Below are positions 45,255 to 52,286 of a stretch of DNA of 64,000 nucleotides, one piece after another. The stretch lies in NCBI GenBank assembly GCA_020634455.1, contig JACKBQ010000001.1, forward strand, positions 3,906,001 through 3,970,000, given 5' to 3'. The position numbers and the translations under genes are program-made. The notes under the pieces were generated by a model that was not told the DNA's origin, did no database searches, and worked only from the letters and a program-made list of their open reading frames with translations. The first letter of the stretch is position 1, and the number at the start of each line of letters is the position of its first letter. The stretch is from Ardenticatenaceae bacterium. GTDB lineage: Bacteria > Chloroflexota > Anaerolineae > Promineifilales > Promineifilaceae.

Positions 45255-46091
45255 ATGTACAAAACCCTCATTTCCCCTGAAGCCCTAGCTGAAAATATGC
45301 AGAAGCCAAACTGGGTCATTGTAGATTGTCGTTTTAGTTTGGCAGATACGGCCGTTGGCTACCAAAACTATCAGCAAGCCCACATTCCCGGCGCGGTGTA
45401 TGCACATTTGGACGATGATCTTTGCAGTGTGCCCGTTACCGATCACGGACGACATCCGTTACCCACGCCGCAACGGCTGGCGCAACTGTTCAGCCGCCTG
45501 GGGATTGATGAGATGAGCCAGGTGGTGGCTTACGATGACGCGGGCGGCATGATTGCCAGCCGCTTGTGGTGGGAGCTGCGCTACATGCACCACGAGGCGG
45601 TGGCGGTTTTGGATGGCGGTTGGCAGGCGTGGCAGGCGACGGGTTTGCCAACCAAATCAGGCAACGAAATCAATGAGGCGGCCCACTTCACCGGACGGCC
45701 GCAGCCCAAGTGGGTGGTAACATTGGGTGAAGTGGAAGACCAGCCGCTGCTCATTGATTCACGCGCCCCGGCCCGGTATCGCGGCGAAACAGAGCCGATT
45801 GACGCCCGCCCAGGACACATCCCCGGCGCGGTTAATTTGCCTTTTGAAGATCAGTTGGATGCCAACGGCCGTTTCCGCCAACCAGACGAGCTCAAAGCAC
45901 AGCTAACGGCCGTTCTCGGCAAAATCGCGCCAGAATCTGCAACTTTTTACTGTGGTTCCGGGGTGAGCGCTTGTGTGAACTTACTGGCAATGGCGCATGT
46001 GGGAATGGGAAACGGCCGTCTCTACGTGGGTTCCTGGAGTGAATGGAGCGGCGACCCGGCGCGGCCTGCTGCGACAGGTAATGAAAGGTGA
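45255..46091 (+). CDS. Sulfurtransferase with two rhodanese domains (3-mercaptopyruvate/thiosulfate type)
   Basis: The 278-residue protein has two rhodanese domains. The first (about 1-130) includes WVIVDCRFSLAD and the DDAGGMIASRLWWELRYMHH segment. The second (about 155-278) has the catalytic C233 in YCGSGVSAC. The loop CGSGVS is typical of mercaptopyruvate sulfurtransferases (CG[ST]GVT), while thiosulfate enzymes have CRKGVT. It moves sulfane sulfur to cyanide or thiols in the cytosol. The ATG at 45255 has AAAGGAA upstream. Four ACGGCCGT copies lie in it. Confidence 0.92.
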   Translation: MYKTLISPEALAENMQKPNWVIVDCRFSLADTAVGYQNYQQAHIPGAVYAHLDDDLCSVPVTDHGRHPLPTPQRLAQLFSRLGIDEMSQVVAYDDAGGMIASRLWWELRYMHHEAVAVLDGGWQAWQATGLPTKSGNEINEAAHFTGRPQPKWVVTLGEVEDQPLLIDSRAPARYRGETEPIDARPGHIPGAVNLPFEDQLDANGRFRQPDELKAQLTAVLGKIAPESATFYCGSGVSACVNLLAMAHVGMGNGRLYVGSWSEWSGDPARPAATGNER

Positions 46092-46154
46092 AAAGTAAAA
46101 AGTGAAAAGTAAAAAAAGTGCCCACTTTTCTTACCACTTTTTACTTTTCACTTA
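46087..46154. repeat. AAAGTGAAAAGT-class hairpin between convergent genes
   Basis: Repeats of GTGAAAAGTAAAAAGT on the left face ACTTTTTACTTTTCACTT on the right, with GTGCCCAC near the centre. It overlaps the stop regions of the sulfurtransferase and membrane-regulator genes and could end both transcripts. Confidence 0.75.
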
Positions 46155-48116
46155 ATCTTCTTCTTCTTCCTCACTCCCCGCCGCGTTGTCATCCTGGCTG
46201 GCCAACTCCATCGTACCAATGGTGCGGGCTACATTTTCAATAGCCACGCGCTGCTTGCGGTAAAGGTCAGACTCACTCATCGCCAGCCGCCGCGCCACGT
46301 CCCGCACCCGCTGCCCCTGGACAAACTTTAGCTCCAAAATGTTGTACAAAATCCATTCGGCCGTAGTCATGTTGCGTTCGCCTTCCGGCTTTTGCAGCTC
46401 GATGGCATTGTTCAAAATGGCTCGCAGCGCTTTGGTGGGGTTGTTTTCATGCTCGGCCATCGCCTGCTGCACAATTTGCAGCCGCATCAGCGGGCTGGTG
46501 GTCAATTTGGGGCCGCCCCAGTAGTGGGTCAGCGCGTCGCGCACCATCGAGTTAAATTCAGGATCGTTGACAACGGCGTTGTTGGGGGATGTTTCTTGGG
46601 CCAGTACAGGCAGCCCGCCAAAGGCAGCTTCGCTGCGCCGCTGCTGGATGGCCGTGATTTGGGGCAGTAATCCTTCGACGGTGGCAAACACCTCCTGCTG
46701 CAAAATGCGGTCCTCCAGCGCCTGGGCTGCCTGCGTGAGCAAACGGCCGAAAATCACCTCTTCCTCGTCACTTAAATCTGGCGCATCGCTGCGGGCGCGA
46801 ATGCCAAGAATGCCTAAAACCAAATCGTGCTGCCGACTGTGCAACGGCCGTATCCAATAATGCCGCCACACAAAAAAGTCCCCCACTGTTTTTAGCGTGT
46901 CGCCGTTGGTCGGTTCGGCCGTTTGCGCCAACTGTCGCCAATCCGCATCCTGCAAAATCTCGCCAGATTCCGCCAGCGGGCCAACCACCGCCTCCAACTG
47001 AGGGCCATCTGGCGTGATCGCCGCCACAAACGAGGTGGGGGTGCGCAGCGCCTCGCACGTGGCCGCCAAAATACTGTCCAAAAATTGCTGCAAGTCGCGG
47101 GTCGTCAGCAGCCGTTCGCTGAGCTTCTGGATAGTGCGCACGTCTGGATCGTTGTTGAGCTGGAATACTCTTTCAAGCGGCCGTTTGTAGGCATGAATGG
47201 CCCACTCCACCAGCATCACTGTTGCCACCAGGCTAAAACCCAGCGCTGTCTCTGCCGGAAGCCCCAGGATAGGGCTGTTGCGGCTTACCAGCACATACAC
47301 CAGCAGCACAATACTGCCTGCCAGCGGTACCCGCGCCATAAACTTAAACAGCCGCACCCGCACCACGCGGTCTGGCGACGCCGTGCCAAAATAGGCCAGA
47401 TGTGCCGTTAGCACGCCAAACATCAGCCCCACCACCAGATTGCCCAAAATGATGATCGGCCACAGCCAAAGCGGAATAATTTCCTGCCCTTCGCTGCCTG
47501 TGATGAGCAAATAAGGAAACACGCCCAGCGGTGCAGCCAAAAATGCTAGCAAGGTAGACGTCATGCGCTGGCGCGTGGTGCGCGTAATGCACCGCTGCCG
47601 GGCGCGCCACACATTGTAAATGCTCATCGCCGTTACCAGCCAAAAGTAAAAGGCAAAAATCGGAAAAACCGGGCCAGAATCCAGATGTGGAATGCGTGAG
47701 AGCGGGTTGGGGATGGCGTTGGTTACCAGTAAATCGGTAAGAAGTGCCAAACCCAAAAAGGTGATGCCTAAAATGTAGCTGAAGGGCACCAAAAACCGCC
47801 GTCGTCTGGGCAGCGCCCCCGTGGTAGATAGTAAGGCGCTGGAAAGATGGAACTGTGCGGCTGGAACCATCGCAATGCCCAGCCATTGAAAGCGCAAAAA
47901 CCCCTCGACCGATGCAGAAACAATGGTGCGGCTCACCAGCAGCTCGGCCAGGAAGGCGATGACCACAAAGGTGATCAGGGCACAAAAGGCGCGCATAACC
48001 GGATCACGCAGGCTGCGGCCCAAATGGTAAAGGACAACGGCCGTTCCAAAAATAACAATGACCGCTTCTAAAATGTCATTCAGCAGGGCTAAAAAATCAG
48101 GAAGCTGTTCAAACAT
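46152..48116 (-). CDS. Membrane sensor: 7TM N-terminus, GAF-like domain and C-terminal helix-turn-helix, no kinase
   Basis: The 654-residue protein has eight or nine hydrophobic helices over about 1-330, with the WLGIAMVPAAQFHLSSAL pattern of the histidine-kinase N-terminal 7TM region. A helix (NNDPDVRTIQKLSERLLTTRDLQQFLDSIL) leads into a GAF-like domain (about 350-490). Instead of HisKA/HATPase there is a helical region ending in MTTAEWILYNILELKFVQGQRVRDVARRLAMSESDLYRKQRVAIENVA. This reads like a Fis- or sigma-region-4-type helix-turn-helix, followed by an acidic tail. It may be a membrane-bound one-component regulator; DNA binding is inference. It lies 67 bases downstream of ftsH on the same strand. 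Confidence 0.75.
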   Translation of the reverse strand: MFEQLPDFLALLNDILEAVIVIFGTAVVLYHLGRSLRDPVMRAFCALITFVVIAFLAELLVSRTIVSASVEGFLRFQWLGIAMVPAAQFHLSSALLSTTGALPRRRRFLVPFSYILGITFLGLALLTDLLVTNAIPNPLSRIPHLDSGPVFPIFAFYFWLVTAMSIYNVWRARQRCITRTTRQRMTSTLLAFLAAPLGVFPYLLITGSEGQEIIPLWLWPIIILGNLVVGLMFGVLTAHLAYFGTASPDRVVRVRLFKFMARVPLAGSIVLLVYVLVSRNSPILGLPAETALGFSLVATVMLVEWAIHAYKRPLERVFQLNNDPDVRTIQKLSERLLTTRDLQQFLDSILAATCEALRTPTSFVAAITPDGPQLEAVVGPLAESGEILQDADWRQLAQTAEPTNGDTLKTVGDFFVWRHYWIRPLHSRQHDLVLGILGIRARSDAPDLSDEEEVIFGRLLTQAAQALEDRILQQEVFATVEGLLPQITAIQQRRSEAAFGGLPVLAQETSPNNAVVNDPEFNSMVRDALTHYWGGPKLTTSPLMRLQIVQQAMAEHENNPTKALRAILNNAIELQKPEGERNMTTAEWILYNILELKFVQGQRVRDVARRLAMSESDLYRKQRVAIENVARTIGTMELASQDDNAAGSEEEEED

Positions 48117-48183
48117 ACAAATACAAATAGGTATCGCTAATAAAAATTGCTGGTTTAGATAGCTTTGGCTCAGCCAGAGGTTT

Positions 48184-50142
48184 TCAGGCAGGCGTGGGCG
48201 ATGGCGGCAAATCTAGCGATGGTGGTTTTTGCCAATCAGTGTCAGATTTCGGTTCGCTTTTCAGGGCAGTTTGAGGGGTGGTAGGTGGTGTCTTGTCAGA
48301 AGATGATACGATTCTGCCCTCCTCGATCAGCACTAAAAATTCGTCGGCTTCCAGCGTTTCCCGCTCTAACAGCTCCAGGGCAATCATATTTAGCTTGTCC
48401 CGGTAGGTTGTCAAAATGCTGGTCGCCTTTTGGTATTGCTCATCAATAATTTGGCGTACTTCGGCATCAATTTTTTCCGCAATTGCGTCCGAATAATCAC
48501 GCTGTTCAGAAATTTCACGGCCTAAAAAGACCATCTCCTGCTTTTGGCCATACACCCGCGGCCCTAGTTCCTCGCTCATGCCTAACTGGGTCACCATGGT
48601 ACGGGCAAGCTTGGTAACACGCTGCAAATCGTTACTGGCCCCGGAGGTGATTTCGCCAAAAACAATCTCTTCGGCGACACGCCCACCCAACAGGCTGGCA
48701 ATTTGGGCTTGCAGATGGGTTTTGTTGGGCAAGATGGTGTCATCTTCCATGTACCAGGTCAGGCCAAGCCCCATGCCGCGCGGCACAATGGTCACTTTGC
48801 GCAGTGGCAGGGCGGCTGGCAGATAGTGGCTTACCAGGGCGTGCCCGGCTTCGTGGTAGGCAATGATTTCCCGTTCCTCCGGGGTGATGACCCGGCTTTT
48901 CCGTTCTGGGCCAAGCTGTACTCGCTCAACCGCTTCATGGAACTCGGCCATGCCAATACTTTTGCAGTTGCGGCGGGCGGCCAGCAGAGCAGCTTCGTTG
49001 ACGGTGTTTTCAATGTCGGCACCGACAAAACCGGGTGTGGCGCGAGCCAGCACGTCAATATTTACGTCGGAGGCGATGGGTTTGCCGCGCAAATGAACTT
49101 TGAAAATGGCTTCGCGCCCTTTGTAATCGGGCTTGTCTATAACCACGCGGCGGTCGAAGCGGCCAGGGCGCATGAGGGCGGGGTCCAGAATATCTGGCCG
49201 ATTGGTAGCGGCCAGAATGATGACGTGGGTGTCGGTGCCGAAGCCATCCATTTCAACCAGGATTTGGTTGAGGGTTTGCTCCCGCTCGTCGTGGGAGCCG
49301 CCAAGCCCCGCGCCGCGCTGGCGGCCAACAGCGTCAATTTCGTCTATGAAGATGATGCAGGGGCTGTTGTGTTTGGCTTGCTCAAACAGGTCGCGCACGC
49401 GGCTGGCCCCCACGCCAACGAACATTTCTACAAATTCGGAGCCAGCGATGGAGAAGAAGGGAACGCCAGCTTCGCCGGAAATGGCTTTGGCCAGAAGGGT
49501 TTTTCCGGTGCCGGGGCTGCCGACCATGAGGACGCCTTTGGGAATGCGTGCGCCAAAGCTGACAAATTTTTCTGGTTCTTTGAGGAATTCAACAACTTCT
49601 TCTAATTCTTCTTTGGCTTCTTCTGCGCCGGCCACGTCGGCAAAGGTAACGGTGGGGTGGTCGCCAGTGAACATGCGGGCGCGGCTTTTGCCAAAGCTGA
49701 GGGCCTGGTTGTTGTTGCCCTGGGCTTGGCGGAACACAAGGAAGATGAAGCCGATAATGAGAACGGCGGGCAAGAAAATGCCGATGACGTTGAGCCAGCT
49801 TCCCCAGCTGCTGGGTGGGTCGTAGGTGATGGTGGGACGGCCGTCTTGGTAATCTTCCTGGTTAATGCCGTAGGATGTCAGCAGCTCTTCCAGCGAGGTG
49901 ACGCTGCTAATTTGGGCGGTGGCTGGCTGGGTTTCATCGCTGGCGTAGGTGATGGTGACGGAACGGCCGTCGCCATCCACCACAATTTCGGCAACTTGAT
50001 TTTCTTTAATTTGTTGGGCAAGTTGGCTGACAGAAATCTGGCTGGTAGGTGTGGCGCTGGTGCTGTAACTCCACACGATGGCCAATATGGCTACACCGAT
50101 GAGCAATGAGACAAACCACCGGGTCAGTTTGTTTGAATTCAT
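48184..50142 (-). CDS. ftsH: ATP-dependent zinc metalloprotease FtsH
   Basis: The 652-residue protein has two membrane helices (about 9-27 and 117-137) around a small extracytoplasmic domain, then AAA+ with Walker A GSPGTGKT (about 206-213), Walker B IIFIDEIDAV and second-region-of-homology arginines. The protease domain has HEAGH (about 427). It degrades misfolded membrane proteins as a hexamer. The GGAGG site lies eight bases before the ATG. A Pro-rich 40-residue tail is unusual. It is followed on the same strand by the 7TM-GAF-HTH gene. Confidence 0.97.
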   Translation of the reverse strand: MNSNKLTRWFVSLLIGVAILAIVWSYSTSATPTSQISVSQLAQQIKENQVAEIVVDGDGRSVTITYASDETQPATAQISSVTSLEELLTSYGINQEDYQDGRPTITYDPPSSWGSWLNVIGIFLPAVLIIGFIFLVFRQAQGNNNQALSFGKSRARMFTGDHPTVTFADVAGAEEAKEELEEVVEFLKEPEKFVSFGARIPKGVLMVGSPGTGKTLLAKAISGEAGVPFFSIAGSEFVEMFVGVGASRVRDLFEQAKHNSPCIIFIDEIDAVGRQRGAGLGGSHDEREQTLNQILVEMDGFGTDTHVIILAATNRPDILDPALMRPGRFDRRVVIDKPDYKGREAIFKVHLRGKPIASDVNIDVLARATPGFVGADIENTVNEAALLAARRNCKSIGMAEFHEAVERVQLGPERKSRVITPEEREIIAYHEAGHALVSHYLPAALPLRKVTIVPRGMGLGLTWYMEDDTILPNKTHLQAQIASLLGGRVAEEIVFGEITSGASNDLQRVTKLARTMVTQLGMSEELGPRVYGQKQEMVFLGREISEQRDYSDAIAEKIDAEVRQIIDEQYQKATSILTTYRDKLNMIALELLERETLEADEFLVLIEEGRIVSSSDKTPPTTPQTALKSEPKSDTDWQKPPSLDLPPSPTPA

Positions 50143-50289
50143 GCAAAAGCCTCCGACGGGTGCAAGCTACAATGCCAGGTGTTTGGCCGTCTGGTTAGCG
50201 ACGCATTTCCAGACTGTTGGCGGCCACAATTTTCTGAATTGTCAGTATAACAGAAAGAAAAAAGCATGGCGAGAGTAGAGAGCGGCTAC

Positions 50290-51426
50290 TTAGCCTACCC
50301 AGGCGCGGAAGACGAGATACCAGAGGGGAATAAGGCCCAACAAGGCAACCAGGGCAAAGATTCCCAGGGAAACGGCCGTCCAATCCATCTCGGTGGCGGG
50401 CGCTGACTGGCGATTGGCCGAAATTTGAATGGGTTCCTGGAGCTGGGGCAGCGGTTTCATGGGTGGGCGCGTAATGGCTTCAAGCTCTTCTGGGTCTGGT
50501 CGCTGGAATATCTCAGTTTTTTGCTCCGCAACGGGGATGGCTGGCGCTTGCTGAGTGGTAGCAGACAAGGGTTGGAGAGAGCTCGTTTCTTCCTGGCTGT
50601 GTTGGCGGTAGGTGGTGAGAATTCTGCCTAACTGCCCGGCGGTGCGATACCGCCCGGCTGGCTCTTTGGCCAGCAGCTTGTTGATAATTTGGGCCAATTG
50701 CGTAGGAACGCCTGGGTTAAATTCGGTAATGAGCGGCGGTGGCGTGTGCAGATGCTTCAGCGCCATTGCTGTATGTGATTCAGCGGCAAATGGCAGACGC
50801 CCGGTGAGCATTTCGAATAAAATGATGCCAATTGCGTAAACGTCGGAAGCCGGAGTGGGGGCATCGCCAGCGGCTTGTTCGGGAGCAAAATATTGGGGTG
50901 TGCCCCAAATTTGGCTGACCTGCTGTTGGGTGTTTTGGCTAATGGCACGGGCAATGCCAAAATCGGCCACTTTCACGCGCTCATCCACCGTAACGATGAT
51001 GTTTTGCGGCTTGACATCGCAATGCACCAGGTTGGCGCGGTGGGCATAGCCAATGCCGTTGCACACCTGGATGGTTAAATCGAGGGCACGGTTGACGGGC
51101 ATGGGGTCGCCATCGTAGCTGCGGATAATTTCCTTGAGCGTGTGGCCTTCTACAAATTCCATCACGATGAAATGTTTAAAGCCGTCTTGCCCAATATCGT
51201 GGACGGTGACGATGTTGGGATGGGTCAGGTTAGCGGCTGAATGGGCCTCTTGCTGGAATCGTTTGAGGAAGCCCTGGTCGCTGGTGAAGCTCTCGTGCAT
51301 CATTTTGATGGCAACGATGCGACCCAGGGCGCGGTCTGTCGCTTTGTACACGACAGACATGCCGCCACTGCCTATGCGTTCGATGAGTTCGTAACGGCCG
51401 TTTAAAACCAAATTTTGTTCGCTCAT
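50290..51426 (-). CDS. Membrane-anchored Ser/Thr protein kinase
   Basis: The 378-residue protein has an N-terminal Hanks kinase (about 8-270): P-loop IGSGGMSVVYKA, VAIKMM lysine, catalytic loop HCDVKPQNIIV, DFG in VADFGIARA, and APE-like FAPEQAAGD. The HRD motif is HCD, as in PknB-type kinases with an altered arginine. A Gln/Pro-rich linker and one C-terminal membrane helix (VSLGIFALVALLGLIPLWYLVF) follow, with only three residues outside, so there is no sensor domain. I chose the ATG at 51426 since upstream codons overlap the divergent tRNA-His gene. The ribosome site is poor. Confidence 0.92.
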   Translation of the reverse strand: MSEQNLVLNGRYELIERIGSGGMSVVYKATDRALGRIVAIKMMHESFTSDQGFLKRFQQEAHSAANLTHPNIVTVHDIGQDGFKHFIVMEFVEGHTLKEIIRSYDGDPMPVNRALDLTIQVCNGIGYAHRANLVHCDVKPQNIIVTVDERVKVADFGIARAISQNTQQQVSQIWGTPQYFAPEQAAGDAPTPASDVYAIGIILFEMLTGRLPFAAESHTAMALKHLHTPPPLITEFNPGVPTQLAQIINKLLAKEPAGRYRTAGQLGRILTTYRQHSQEETSSLQPLSATTQQAPAIPVAEQKTEIFQRPDPEELEAITRPPMKPLPQLQEPIQISANRQSAPATEMDWTAVSLGIFALVALLGLIPLWYLVFRAWVG

Positions 51427-51508
51427 AACAGGTAGTTTAAGAGGGTTGTGTTTTGTGTGCAACAGTTGCCATCCAGAGGCAAATATGATAGCATTCTGTC
51501 CGCTCATG

Positions 51509-51581
51509 GCGGGTGTAGCGTAGTGGTTAACGCGTCTGGTTGTGGCCCAGAAGACCGTGGGTTCAAGTCCCACCACTCGCC
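51509..51581 (+). tRNA. tRNA-His (anticodon GTG)
   Basis: The 73-base cloverleaf has a 7-base acceptor (GCGGGTG/CACTCGC, one G-U), anticodon stem TCTGG/CCAGA with loop TTGTGGC (GTG), and T stem GTGGG/CCCAC with loop TTCAAGT. The preceding G at 51508 can pair with discriminator C as G-1. The 3' CCA is not encoded. Confidence 0.95.
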
Positions 51582-51590
51582 CCTTTTGTC

Positions 51591-51668
51591 AGTGATAAGT
51601 GATGGAGTGAAAAGTGATAAGTTAAACTCACTTTTCACCTTTTACTTATCACTTTTTACTTGTAAGTA
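51591..51668. repeat. AAGTGATAAGT-class hairpin between the two tRNA genes
   Basis: AGTGATAAGTGATGGAGTG and AAAAGTGATAAGTTAAACT are mirrored by ACTCACTTTTCACC and ACTTATCACTTTTTACTT. It fills the 99-base gap and would form a stable hairpin with a T-rich right arm, possibly terminating or processing the tRNA-His transcript. Confidence 0.78.
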
Positions 51669-51680
51669 AGTTTTGCATCT

Positions 51681-51753
51681 GCGCCCGTAGCTCAATGGAT
51701 AGAGCACTTGGCTTCGAACCAAGGGGTTGGGAGTTCGAATCTCTCCGGGCGTA
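51681..51753 (+). tRNA. tRNA-Arg (anticodon TCG)
   Basis: The 73-base cloverleaf has acceptor GCGCCCG/CGGGCGT (first pair G-U), D stem GCTC/GAGC, anticodon stem CTTGG/CCAAG with loop CTTCGAA (TCG), and T stem GGGAG/CTCTC with loop TTCGAAT. Discriminator A is at 51753. The 3' CCA is not encoded. Confidence 0.95.
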
Positions 51754-51768
51754 CTCCTCTTTTTAGCC

Positions 51769-52047
51769 TCATTCAATACCAATCGAGAACATGCTCTCCA
51801 AATCGTGCTGCGAGAAGACGCGGAAGGCGATGAGCGTTTCGGAGTTGGTGATGCCGGGCACGGTGAGCATTTTCTCTGTTACCAGCTCGGCCATCGTTTC
51901 GTTGTCCGGCACGCGAATGATGGCTACCAGATCAAAACGGCCGCCTACGCTAAACACCTCGCTAATCCCCTTCATTGCCGCAAGTTGACTGCCAACTTCG
52001 TTGATTTTTCCAGGTTGAACGTTGAGCAAAACAACGGTGCTAACCAT
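51769..52047 (-). CDS. Stand-alone Lrp/AsnC ligand-binding (RAM) domain protein
   Basis: The 92-residue protein is the alpha-beta RAM domain of Lrp/AsnC regulators without the DNA-binding half: VVLLNVQPGKINEVGSQLAAMKGISEVFSVGGRFDLVAIIRV, then TMAELVTEKMLTVPGI. Such proteins bind amino acids, form octamers or decamers and may modulate full-length regulators. The ATG at 52047 has AAGGAGT upstream; the 19 codons before it lack a site. It converges on the tRNA-Arg gene, leaving 15 bases. Confidence 0.9.
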   Translation of the reverse strand: MVSTVVLLNVQPGKINEVGSQLAAMKGISEVFSVGGRFDLVAIIRVPDNETMAELVTEKMLTVPGITNSETLIAFRVFSQHDLESMFSIGIE

Positions 52048-52133
52048 GACTGACTCCTTATGTGGGAAAGTAACAAATCGTGATGGGCATAACCTTATCT
52101 GCAAGACGGCCGTTTAGCAAGCAAGTTTTAACA

Positions 52134-52196
52134 AGTGCCTGGCACAGGGCGACACATCTCATGCTACAAAACAGGTTCCGCCCTGTGTCAGGCACT
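52134..52196. repeat. AGTGCCTGGCACAGGGC hairpin
   Basis: A 17-base inverted repeat with one G-T wobble (52134-52150 and 52180-52196) and a 29-base loop. It lies between the divergent RAM-domain and aconitase genes, with ACGGCCGT copies on both sides (about 52108 and 52210). Confidence 0.75.
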
Positions 52197-52286
52197 ACGC
52201 GGTTCGGCAAACGGCCGTTTCCCCACTCACCATTTCCGCTATAATACCCTCAAGTTACAAACCGGATTAGATGACGAGGTAAAAAC

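Noticed and set aside
42883..46091. Biosynthetic or defence gene cluster
   Set aside because: The neighbouring genes (pilin, PKD-CAP protein, sulfurtransferase) share no pathway signature, and no restriction, toxin-antitoxin or synthase genes are visible in the window.
48703..49605. 300-codon plus-strand frame opposite ftsH
   Set aside because: Antisense shadow of a highly conserved gene; no ribosome site or motif.
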